The notes under the pieces: model-generated
What the model was told of the DNA's origin: nothing
Seen by the model: the letters and a program-made list of their open reading frames with translations, nothing else
Databases searched by the model: none
NCBI RefSeq assembly: GCF_016827595.1
Contig: NZ_JAECMS010000002.1
Span: forward strand, 682,001 to 746,000
Direction of reading: 5' to 3'
DNA length: 64,000 bases
DNA from: Luteirhabdus pelagi
GTDB taxonomy: Bacteria > Bacteroidota > Bacteroidia > Flavobacteriales > Flavobacteriaceae
Shown: in pieces, positions 27,047-33,823 of the stretch
Numbering within the stretch: position 1 is the first letter of the stretch
How the letters are laid out: each line of letters starts with the position of its first letter
Program-made: the position numbers and the translations under genes

Positions 27047-28249
27047 TTAAAAATGAAGGTCGAAACCGATTCTAAATAGAATGTTGTCAGCCGCTCCATC
27101 ACGGGTGCCATAGCTTATATCGCTCTGTACTTTCAGTTTATGGCCTACGATATATTTTGAAAGTCCTAGGGTGTATTGGTCTTCTGGTAAACGCCCTGTT
27201 TCCATATCATATTCAGAATGCGTGTACCGTCCCGCTACTTCGTAATTGTTTTTGAACAGATACCCTGCCTGAAGGTTAAGAGCATTTCCTGTTAATACCA
27301 CATCGCCGGTTGGTGTGCCATCTTCTTCAACGGCGATTGGATTCTCTGCCGTTCTGTTGGCGTACTCTCCCATAAATGAAAACCCTTGGTACTTAAACAT
27401 GGTATCAACAAAAAGTGTGGCTATGCCGGTTTGGTACAGACTTCCATCTTCCAAAAACATATAATCGCCTAGATTGCTTCTTGTCTTTACAGCATCGTCG
27501 TTATAATCGTAAGTGATACCCAGCATCCATTTCGGTCGATCTTCGCGAACTAAATCTACTTGGCTATAATCCCCTTTTTTAGCGAATATTCCGAAAGGTA
27601 ACACTTCTAAACGACCTGTAAACTGCAATCCTCCCTGATTTCCTTCGGTGATATTTCGTCCCTCACCCTGTGAAATCGCAAACTTTTCCCGGATAACTAT
27701 ATCTTCAGTTAGGTTGAAATGATGCCTCAGTTGAATTCCCACATCACGGTCTATGTTATAGCGACTGTTTAGTAGGGAACGGTCTATTAGTTGAAGATTT
27801 CCAGAGGAGACTACCCGTTCTACGTTTCCAGGTAATTTGGTCTGACCTGCCCAAAGCTCGAAATTCTCGTAAAAGTTCCACATGATGACGGCGTCGAGAA
27901 TAAATCGAGGTGTGTTTCTGTTGAATGGGTTTGAACCGGAAAGATCACGATTGGATAGGCCTAGCTCAATTTTGTACTTTAATGTTGGACTGTAGGCGAA
28001 ACCGCTAAATTTTAAACGAGCCCGTCGTATTAATACATTGTGTTCGGGGCTACCATATTGATTACCGTCATGATCCCAAGAGGTATTGGACCGCATTTGA
28101 ATCCTAGGCGCAAATTTTACACTCCAAGAGCTATCTTTAGCGATTAGATTCAACATTCCTTTTCCAAATGAAGTATTGGTCGTATCCTGTGAATAGGAGC
28201 AGACCGCCAACAATAATGCTGTGGCAAACAGCATTTTGCGTAGAAACAT
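27047..28249 (-). CDS. Phosphate-selective porin (OprO/P-like)
   Basis: The 400-residue outer-membrane protein has a signal peptide (about 1-20, ending CSYSQ), then the typical porin O/P N-terminal strands (WSVKFAPRIQMRS, IRRARLKFSGF) and many amphipathic strands with aromatic girdles, ending in FRIGFDLHF with a terminal Phe. It would let phosphate through the outer membrane for the PiT permease encoded just downstream. Upstream are three phased direct repeats (28,307-28,334) and a GTTCTTTG -7-like box 20 bp closer to the gene, which suggest activation by a PhoB-type regulator. Confidence 0.85.
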   Translation of the reverse strand: MFLRKMLFATALLLAVCSYSQDTTNTSFGKGMLNLIAKDSSWSVKFAPRIQMRSNTSWDHDGNQYGSPEHNVLIRRARLKFSGFAYSPTLKYKIELGLSNRDLSGSNPFNRNTPRFILDAVIMWNFYENFELWAGQTKLPGNVERVVSSGNLQLIDRSLLNSRYNIDRDVGIQLRHHFNLTEDIVIREKFAISQGEGRNITEGNQGGLQFTGRLEVLPFGIFAKKGDYSQVDLVREDRPKWMLGITYDYNDDAVKTRSNLGDYMFLEDGSLYQTGIATLFVDTMFKYQGFSFMGEYANRTAENPIAVEEDGTPTGDVVLTGNALNLQAGYLFKNNYEVAGRYTHSEYDMETGRLPEDQYTLGLSKYIVGHKLKVQSDISYGTRDGAADNILFRIGFDLHF

Positions 28250-28279
28250 AGGTACAGAATTTTACAGTTTTTGTCGCTG

Positions 28280-28334
28280 CAAAGAACCGCTTTTCTGAAA
28301 AGACAAATGTTTCCTTAATGTTAAGCGTATGTTA
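28280..28334 (-). promoter_or_regulatory. Candidate Pho box: three 11-bp-phased direct repeats before the porin
   Basis: On the plus strand ATGTTT, ATGTTA and ATGTTA start at 28,307, 28,318 and 28,329, exactly one 11-bp period apart; read in the gene's direction they are TAACAT, TAACAT and AAACAT. A -7-like GTTCTTTG lies at 28,287-28,280. The repeats therefore occupy the -33 region, as expected for an OmpR/PhoB-type activator that replaces this box. The neighbouring porin and phosphate permease suggest PhoB, an inference. Confidence 0.55.
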
Positions 28335-28335
28335 C

Positions 28336-28363
28336 AAAAAAAGGCTGCCCATCATGGGCAGCC
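28336..28363 (-). terminator. Intrinsic terminator after recX
   Basis: On the minus strand GGCTGCCC and GGGCAGCC pair around a 5-nt loop (28,363-28,343) and are followed by seven T. It is 130 bp past the recX stop. Confidence 0.9.
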
Positions 28364-28491
28364 CACACAGAATTACATCTAGTTGACAAAAACTGTAAGA
28401 CATACCTGTGGAGGGTACAAAGATGGCGTATTCGCGTTGTGTGGGGGTAACCAAAAGATTATGGTATTGTTAAATGTGTAGAAAGGTAGCT

Positions 28492-28974
28492 TTATTTCTT
28501 AATGGATGCTGCTCTTTGGTACACCCAATCGAGTTCCCAGCCGCGGTAAATCAGGTAATCGGAAAGCTTCTTTCGCTTTTTCTGAAGATTGGTTTCCTGT
28601 TGTAATTGTGCCAAGCGCTTTTCTACCAATTCCTCAAAAGTGTTTCTATACGCTTCTTCCGAGATTTCTTGTAATGCTTTTTTGATGTTATAGGCTGAAA
28701 TATCCCTAGCTTTTAGTTCGCGGGTGATGCGATATTTTCCCCACTTCTTGGTTTTGAACTTACCACGAGCGAAGGCTTTAGCAAAACGGGTTTCATTTAA
28801 GAAATCATGTTGCAATAAGTGAAGTAGCACCTGGTCGATCGCCTCGGGAATCATCCGCATTTGTTGAAGCTTTTGCGTCACTTCCTTGTGGCAACGCTCC
28901 CGATACGCACAATACTGCTCCAATCTTGCTTTGGCTTCGTCAACGGTATAAGTTTTATGGGTGTGGTAGTTCAT
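28492..28974 (-). CDS. recX: Regulatory protein RecX
   Basis: RecX binds RecA filaments and limits recombinase activity. The 160-residue protein has the three-helix repeats of the family, with the signatures RCHKEVTQKLQ, LLQHDFLNETRFAKAFARGK (about 53-72) and KWGKYRITRELKARDIS (about 76-92). The size is normal. recA is not adjacent. Between its start and the rng terminator lies the repeat-rich region. Confidence 0.92.
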   Translation of the reverse strand: MNYHTHKTYTVDEAKARLEQYCAYRERCHKEVTQKLQQMRMIPEAIDQVLLHLLQHDFLNETRFAKAFARGKFKTKKWGKYRITRELKARDISAYNIKKALQEISEEAYRNTFEELVEKRLAQLQQETNLQKKRKKLSDYLIYRGWELDWVYQRAASIKK

Positions 28975-29210
28975 GGGTGGGAAATGTACGGAAAATAGTT
29001 GGTAGTCGGTGGTCTGTAGTCGGTAGTGAGTAGTGAGCCTGCCTGTCGGCAGACAGGTAGTGAGTAGTGAGCGGTGAATAGAAAGCTTTAGGCTATAAGC
29101 TATAAGCTGTAGGCGATAGGCGATAGGCGGTAGGTGGTAGGGAGTAGGAAGTAGGTTGCTTGAATCGTCAATCTAAAATCTACAATTATAAATCTTAGCT
29201 CTTAGCGCTT

Positions 29211-29252
29211 GGCTCTTGACTCTTGGCTCTTGACTCTTGGCTCTTGACTCTT
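29211..29252 (+). repeat. Three tandem 14-bp units
   Basis: GGCTCTTGACTCTT occurs three times head to tail, each unit itself two 7-mers (GGCTCTT, GACTCTT). There is no spacer between units. Confidence 0.9.
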
Positions 29253-29356
29253 GATTGTAGTCGATAGTCAGTAGTCGTTGGTCTGTATTCTTTTTTCTCT
29301 TCTCTCTTCTCTTTGAATCTTTGAGCCTTTGCCACTCTGTTACTTTGCGTTTGATT

Positions 29357-29542
29357 CCGGGCAGGGATTGCAGCGGCATCCTTTTTTGGTGATTTCGAGA
29401 GCCTCAATCACCAAAAAAGATACAGCGGACCTGTCTGCCGGCAGGCAGGAAGCCCGGTGCTATGTGCTGTGGGCGACCTGCTGGGTTTCCGTGGGTTGGG
29501 TGGTGCAACCCGGCAGGTCTAGTGGGGGCGGAGCAGCCCGCC
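29357..29542 (+). ncRNA. Candidate structured RNA element, copy 1
   Basis: Constant blocks GCAGCGGCATC and GATACAGCGGAC flank a 14-bp hairpin (29,381-29,394 with 29,406-29,419). A second 12-bp stem (29,476-29,487 with 29,507-29,518) and a short GC-rich 3' hairpin (29,527-29,542) follow. The same constant blocks, order and orientation recur at 61,201, where the central hairpin has unrelated sequence but still pairs. I suspect a Flavobacteria-specific RNA class such as Flavo-1, from memory only and unverified. No promoter was identified. Confidence 0.5.
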
Positions 29543-29870
29543 AAAAAAAATTCGAAAGTGATCGGTGAACCTGCCTAGCCGGCAGGCAGGCAGTGAACGG
29601 TGAAAAGAAGCTTTACGCTATTGGCTGAAGGTAATAGGAGGTAGGAAGTAGCCCGCCCGTACCGAACGCCGCTTGACTTCCTTTGGGTAGGTACGTTCGG
29701 GCGGGGGTATAGGGTGTAGTATTTTTTAGTCGATATTTCTAAAATCTACAATCGTAAATCTATTATCCAACGCATCACTCATAACTCATAACTCTGCATT
29801 CTTCATTCTGAACTCTGCATTCATAATTCTTTGCCACTTTGCTTCTTTGTTCCTAGAAAAAACCAACAAA

Positions 29871-29901
29871 AAAACCCTCCCGAAAAACTCGAAAGGGTTT
29901 T
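29871..29901 (-). terminator. Intrinsic terminator after rng
   Basis: On the minus strand AAAACCCT and AGGGTTTT form an 8-bp stem, followed by T-rich sequence, 33 bp past the rng stop. Confidence 0.75.
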
Positions 29902-29933
29902 AATATGTTTCTCTTCATTGCTGAAGAAAAGGG

Positions 29934-31475
29934 TTATTTGATCATTTCCCCATTTTTGTCGAAGAAATGATATTCTAGGTACGTGTAAGCATCCCTTGGT
30001 TGAATTTTCACCCATTTTTTGTGCTCCATGAACCATTTGGTTCGCACAGATGGAAAACCTTTTATTAAAAAGGCCGCTATAAAAGGATGCGTGTTTAGCG
30101 TTATCTTTTTATAGTCTTTCTTGAAAAGCCGTTTCAGCTCCTCGGTAATTTTGTCAACGACCACTATGGGCGCCTCGATTTCTCCATCCTCACCTGTAGG
30201 AGCTTCCTCCCGGGTTTTGATGTTCATCTCTGGCCGTACGCGTTGTCTGGTAATTTGTACCAGTCCAAACTTACTTGGGGGTAGTATCTTGTGCTTGGCT
30301 CTATCGTCCTTCATTTCATCGCGAAGATGATTGTAGAGCTTTTTGCGGTTTCCGGCATGCCCCATATCGATGAAGTCTACCACGATTATACCTCCCATAT
30401 CCCGTAGGCGTAGTTGGCGTGCCACTTCGGTGGCGGCGATCAAGTTCACTTCCAGGGCGGTTTCTTCTTGGCTTTTCGATTTGTTGCTACGGTTACCGCT
30501 GTTTACGTCAATGACGTGCATGGCTTCCGTATGCTCAACGACCAAGTAAGTACCTTTACTTCCCGATACGGTCTTTCCGAAGGAAGTTTTTATCTGGCGC
30601 TCGATTCCGTGTTTTTCGAACAGGGGAACCTTGCTGTTGTAATACTTGACAATGTTTTCTTTATCAGGTGCAATGGACTGCACATAATCTTTTATTTGAG
30701 TATAAAGGGCTTCATCATCGATATGAATGGCAGTGAAGTCGTCATTAAACACATCGCGAATGATAGAGGCGCCTCTATTTAACTCGCTTAGCACCTTGCT
30801 GGGGTGGTGCGCTCCCCGTAGCTTTTTACACATCGCTGTCCAGCGATCCATAAGATTTTGTAAATCTCTATCCAGTTCAGCTACTTTTTTGCCCTCTGCT
30901 ACCGTTCGTATAATTACGCCGAATCCTTTCGGTTTTATACTGGTTACCAATCTTTTCAATCGGTCCTTTTCCTCCTTAGAGTTAATCTTTTGAGAAACGG
31001 AAACGCGATCTGAAAAGGGTACCAATACGATATATCGGCCTGCGATGGATAGCTCGCTGCTAATTCGCGGACCTTTTGTGGATATCGGTTCTTTTACGAT
31101 CTGTACCAGAATAGATTGATTCGATTTTAAGGCATTATTGATAGTGCCGTTCTTGTCAATCTCTTTTTCAAAGGGAAAATTCTTTAAAGAATAGTCTTTA
31201 AGTTTACCTGTGCTTACACGTTTTACGAATTTCAAAAGGGAAGGAATCTTCGGTCCAAGGTCATGATAATGCAAAAATGCATCCTTTTCGTAGCCAACAT
31301 TGACGAAGGCTGCGTTTAGACCAGGTACCGTTTTACGGATTTTAGCAAGAAATACATCGCCTACCGTAAAATTGTTATCTTCTTCCTCCTTGTGTAATTC
31401 GAGTAGTCTTCCATCTTTTAAAAGGGCAAAATCAACTTCTTGTGAACTGGATCTAATAAATAATTCGTAGCTCAC
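29934..31475 (-). CDS. rng: Ribonuclease E/G family protein
   Basis: The 513-residue endoribonuclease takes part in rRNA maturation and mRNA decay. An S1-like RNA-binding domain sits near residues 35-115 (VGDVFLAKIRKTVPGLNAAFVNVG). The catalytic DNase I-like core carries the two metal-binding aspartates in HVIDVNSGNRSNKS (about 317-330) and GIIVVDFIDMGH (about 358-369). There is no RNase E-type scaffold tail, so it is RNase G-like. A 30-codon basic protein gene and the HU gene lie upstream on the same strand. A terminator follows. Confidence 0.94.
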   Translation of the reverse strand: MSYELFIRSSSQEVDFALLKDGRLLELHKEEEDNNFTVGDVFLAKIRKTVPGLNAAFVNVGYEKDAFLHYHDLGPKIPSLLKFVKRVSTGKLKDYSLKNFPFEKEIDKNGTINNALKSNQSILVQIVKEPISTKGPRISSELSIAGRYIVLVPFSDRVSVSQKINSKEEKDRLKRLVTSIKPKGFGVIIRTVAEGKKVAELDRDLQNLMDRWTAMCKKLRGAHHPSKVLSELNRGASIIRDVFNDDFTAIHIDDEALYTQIKDYVQSIAPDKENIVKYYNSKVPLFEKHGIERQIKTSFGKTVSGSKGTYLVVEHTEAMHVIDVNSGNRSNKSKSQEETALEVNLIAATEVARQLRLRDMGGIIVVDFIDMGHAGNRKKLYNHLRDEMKDDRAKHKILPPSKFGLVQITRQRVRPEMNIKTREEAPTGEDGEIEAPIVVVDKITEELKRLFKKDYKKITLNTHPFIAAFLIKGFPSVRTKWFMEHKKWVKIQPRDAYTYLEYHFFDKNGEMIK

Positions 31476-31644
31476 GTTACATGATTTTAGTCCCGCATAT
31501 TGCGGAATGGATTAAACTTTAATTTGTCACAGGATTTTAATATACCTGTAGAAATCGGCTATAACCTTAAGGTAAGAGGTGTCCGACTTCAAATTTCAAA
31601 GAGCGTAAAAGGAATTTCCTTAAACGAAAAAAGTAGTATGAAAA

Positions 31645-31737
31645 CTACTTTTTCTTTTTGTGACGGTTCGCGCGTCTTCTTTTCTTACGCTTGTGCGTCG
31701 CTACCTTATGACGTTTTCTTTTTTTACCACTTGGCAT
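31645..31737 (-). CDS. 30-residue COX24/AURKAIP1-domain basic protein, ribosome-associated
   Basis: This tiny gene encodes 30 residues, starting PSGKKRKRHKVATHK after the Met and ending RANRHKKKK before TAG; 19 residues are K, R or H. The MPSGKKRKRHK opening is the hallmark of the Bacteroidota proteins with an AURKAIP1/COX24 domain, related to mitochondrial small-subunit protein mS38, so it is probably a small ribosomal subunit protein. It lies 59 bp downstream of the HU stop on the same strand. It is below the usual length limit for gene calling and easy to miss. Confidence 0.85.
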   Translation of the reverse strand: MPSGKKRKRHKVATHKRKKRRRANRHKKKK

Positions 31738-31757
31738 ATTGTCATCTGTTTTTAGAA

Positions 31758-31781
31758 ATCCCGCCCCCGAGAGAGCGGGAT
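31758..31781 (-). terminator. Weak hairpin after the HU gene
   Basis: ATCCCGC and GCGGGAT form a 7-bp stem with a 10-nt loop just past the HU stop; the following T-run is short, so termination may be partial and allow read-through into the COX24-like gene. Confidence 0.5.
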
Positions 31782-31796
31782 AGGTTATTAATCTTT

Positions 31797-32087
31797 TTAC
31801 TTAACTTCTACGTTGCTTTTAACGCCTTCTACAAATACTTTTGCAGGTTTGAAGGCTGGAATATTATGTGCTGGAATCTTGATCGTAGTGTTTTTAGAAA
31901 TATTTCTTCCAGTTTTCTCAGCTCTTTTCTTAATAATAAAGCTTCCAAAACCACGAAGATATACATTATCGCCACTCTCAAGAGAATCTTTTACTGTTTC
32001 CATGAAGGTCTCAATAACTGCTTGTACATCAGCCTTTTCCATGCCTTCTTTTTCGGAAATTTTCGCTACAATATCTGCTTTCGTCAT
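31797..32087 (-). CDS. HU/IHF-family DNA-binding protein
   Basis: The 96-residue nucleoid protein has the full HU layout: two N-terminal helices (MTKADIVAKI, ADVQAVIETFMETVKDSL), the conserved GFGSFIIKKRAEKTGRN beta-arm base (about 45-61) and the DNA-intercalating IPAHNIPAFKPAK region (about 69-81). It bends and compacts DNA as a dimer. A consensus promoter lies upstream (32,140-32,171). Naming as HU rather than an IHF subunit is not possible from sequence alone. Confidence 0.93.
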   Translation of the reverse strand: MTKADIVAKISEKEGMEKADVQAVIETFMETVKDSLESGDNVYLRGFGSFIIKKRAEKTGRNISKNTTIKIPAHNIPAFKPAKVFVEGVKSNVEVK

Positions 32088-32139
32088 GATCTATTAAATT
32101 TAAGTTAGGTAGATATTAGGTTTATTTTTTTCAAGGGGG

Positions 32140-32171
32140 CAAATATACATATTTTATTACCAATTATTCAA
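32140..32171 (-). promoter_or_regulatory. HU gene promoter, exact consensus
   Basis: On the minus strand TTG (32,171-32,169), a 21-base spacer and TATATTTG (32,147-32,140) match the Bacteroidota consensus. The predicted leader is about 50 nt. Confidence 0.75.
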
Positions 32172-32205
32172 AGTATAACCCACTAAATAATAATGGTATA
32201 TATGG

Positions 32206-32213
32206 TATTTTTG
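32206..32213 (+). promoter_or_regulatory. mutY -7 box, four bases from the ATG
   Basis: TATTTTTG matches TAnnTTTG and ends four bases before the mutY start codon, predicting a leaderless message. No TTG is present at the -33 distance, so the promoter may be weak. Confidence 0.5.
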
Positions 32214-32217
32214 CGCC

Positions 32218-33282
32218 ATGCCCAATAATTACAAAAATATTGCCAAAAGCCTAATTAATTGGTACTTAATTCATAAACGGGATTTGCCATGGCGACAAAC
32301 CAAAGATCCCTATCCGGTCTGGCTTTCTGAAGTGATCCTACAGCAAACTCGTGTAGCACAAGGGCTTCCGTATTATGAAACATTTTTAGAGGAATTCCCA
32401 ACGGTTTCGCATCTTGCGGATGCTTCACAGGAAAAAGTACTCAAGCTCTGGCAGGGCCTTGGCTATTATTCCCGAGCTAGAAATCTTCATACCGCTGCCC
32501 AATATGTGTCGGAAGAACTTCAAGGAACCTTCCCTCCTAATTATAAAGAATTGTTAGCGCTAAAAGGAGTAGGCGACTATACCGCGAGCGCCATTGCTTC
32601 TATCTGTTATGAAGAACCGGTAGCGGTCGTCGATGGCAATGTATACCGCGTTCTTTCTCGTCTATTTGCCGATGCAACCCCTATCAATACGCCCAAAGGT
32701 GTCAAACGATTTAAGCAATTGGCTCAAGAGCTATTGGATGAAGAGCAGCCGGGAACCTTCAATCAAGCCATTATGGAATTTGGCGCACGACAATGTGTTC
32801 CCCAAAATCCGGATTGTGACAGCTGTGTGTTGAAAGATAGTTGCAGAGCGTTTCAACAGGATGCCGTAGGGGAATTTCCCGTAAAACTGAAGAAACAGAA
32901 AATCAAAAAGCGTTACTTCAACTATTTGGTGTTTCTTTCCGATGAAGGCGAAACCCTGCTTCAACAAAGAACCGGAAAGGGAATCTGGCAAAACCTATAC
33001 GAATTTCCCCTGGTGGAGACGTCGAAAACTGTAAGCGGAAAAAGGCTTCAGAAAAATGAACAATTCCAAAGAATAACGGACGACTATGCTTCAATTGAAA
33101 TAAATGAATTTCAGCAAAAAGAAATAGTTCATAAGCTTTCACATCAACATTTGTACGCAAAGTTTTGGATTGTTAGGGTTCCGAAGGTACACAACGGTAT
33201 TTCAATAGAAAACATTCACGACTACCCAGTGCCAGTGCTCATTCAGAACTTTATAGAGGAATTTTCAGTCTTCAACAGCTAA
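32218..33282 (+). CDS. mutY: A/G-specific adenine glycosylase MutY
   Basis: MutY removes adenine mispaired with 8-oxoguanine. The 354-residue protein has catalytic E38 (SEVILQQTR), the helix-hairpin-helix LLALKGVGDYTASA (about 112-125), catalytic D139 in VVDGNVYRV and the 4Fe-4S cluster loop with C193-x6-C200-x2-C203-x5-C209. A NUDIX-like C-terminal domain (about 230-345, YFNYLVFLSDEG) recognises 8-oxoG. All key residues are present. The upstream -7 box abuts the ATG. It heads the mutY-ssb-gldE-gldD cluster. Confidence 0.96.
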   Translation: MPNNYKNIAKSLINWYLIHKRDLPWRQTKDPYPVWLSEVILQQTRVAQGLPYYETFLEEFPTVSHLADASQEKVLKLWQGLGYYSRARNLHTAAQYVSEELQGTFPPNYKELLALKGVGDYTASAIASICYEEPVAVVDGNVYRVLSRLFADATPINTPKGVKRFKQLAQELLDEEQPGTFNQAIMEFGARQCVPQNPDCDSCVLKDSCRAFQQDAVGEFPVKLKKQKIKKRYFNYLVFLSDEGETLLQQRTGKGIWQNLYEFPLVETSKTVSGKRLQKNEQFQRITDDYASIEINEFQQKEIVHKLSHQHLYAKFWIVRVPKVHNGISIENIHDYPVPVLIQNFIEEFSVFNS

Positions 33283-33309
33283 ATTTCAGTATATTTAAGG
33301 TACAAATCC

Positions 33310-33317
33310 TACCTTTG
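33310..33317 (+). promoter_or_regulatory. ssb -7 box
   Basis: TACCTTTG is an exact -7 match 17 bases before the ssb ATG, so ssb can be transcribed independently of mutY. Confidence 0.5.
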
Positions 33318-33334
33318 CCAAAGACACTTTTGAT

Positions 33335-33802
33335 ATGAATGGAACTTTAAATAAAGTAATGCTTATCGGCCACACCGGAGATGATGTGAAAATGCACTAT
33401 TTTGATGGCGGTGGAAGCATCGGGCGTTTTCCGTTGGCCACGAATGAAACGTATACGAATAGAACCACCGGCGAACGGGTAACCAATACCGAGTGGCACA
33501 ATATAGTGGTGCGCAATAAGGCCGCCGAAATCTGTGAAAAATACCTAAAAAAAGGCGATAAGGTCTATATTGAAGGTCGCCTGAAGACCCGGAAATGGCA
33601 GGACGACCAAGGTCGCGACCGTTATAGCACCGAGATTCAGTGCTCAGAGTTTACGTTCCTAACACCTAAGGGTGAAGAGGGTATGTCGGGACAAGGATCG
33701 TCTCAATCGCAAGCCTCGCAGCAACAGCGCTCACAGCAGCCACAATCGCAGCCACAATCGCAACCGATACATGATGAGGATGACGACGATCTGCCCTTCT
33801 AA
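33335..33802 (+). CDS. ssb: Single-stranded DNA-binding protein
   Basis: The 155-residue protein has an N-terminal OB-fold (about 1-108, NKVMLIGHTGDDVKM, TEWHNIVVRNKAAEI, VYIEGRLKTRKWQD), a Gln/Ser-rich disordered linker (SQSQASQQQRS, QPQSQPQ) and the acidic tip DDDDLPF that recruits repair and replication partners. Position behind mutY and before gldE is the conserved flavobacterial order. Identification is firm. Confidence 0.96.
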   Translation: MNGTLNKVMLIGHTGDDVKMHYFDGGGSIGRFPLATNETYTNRTTGERVTNTEWHNIVVRNKAAEICEKYLKKGDKVYIEGRLKTRKWQDDQGRDRYSTEIQCSEFTFLTPKGEEGMSGQGSSQSQASQQQRSQQPQSQPQSQPIHDEDDDDLPF

Positions 33803-33823
33803 GTTTAACCAATCGCTATACTT

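Larger units (their letters stand above)
28990..29830. repeat. Repeat-rich gene-free region
   Basis: The 959 bases between recX and rng hold no convincing gene. They consist of near-tandem 7-8-mers (GTAGTCG, GTAGTGA, GCTATAA, GGCGATAG, CTTTGAATC-type), a 3 x 14-bp tandem (29,211-29,252), palindromes built on GCCTGCC-GGCAGGC (29,038-29,058, 29,433-29,452, 29,570-29,590), a GC-rich inverted pair near 29,649 and 29,694, and the structured element at 29,357-29,542. Open frames here are spurious. Confidence 0.75.

Noticed and set aside
29211-29252. Possible CRISPR array
   Set aside because: The 14-bp units are directly adjacent with no spacers, and no cas genes are in the window.
29173-29568. Several open frames of 68-79 codons in the repeat-rich region
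   Set aside because: They translate short tandem repeats and the structured element into low-complexity peptides and overlap each other in different frames.
31500-32108. A 202-codon open frame on the plus strand
   Set aside because: It lies antisense across the HU and COX24-like genes, has a composition unlike real proteins and no promoter or family features.
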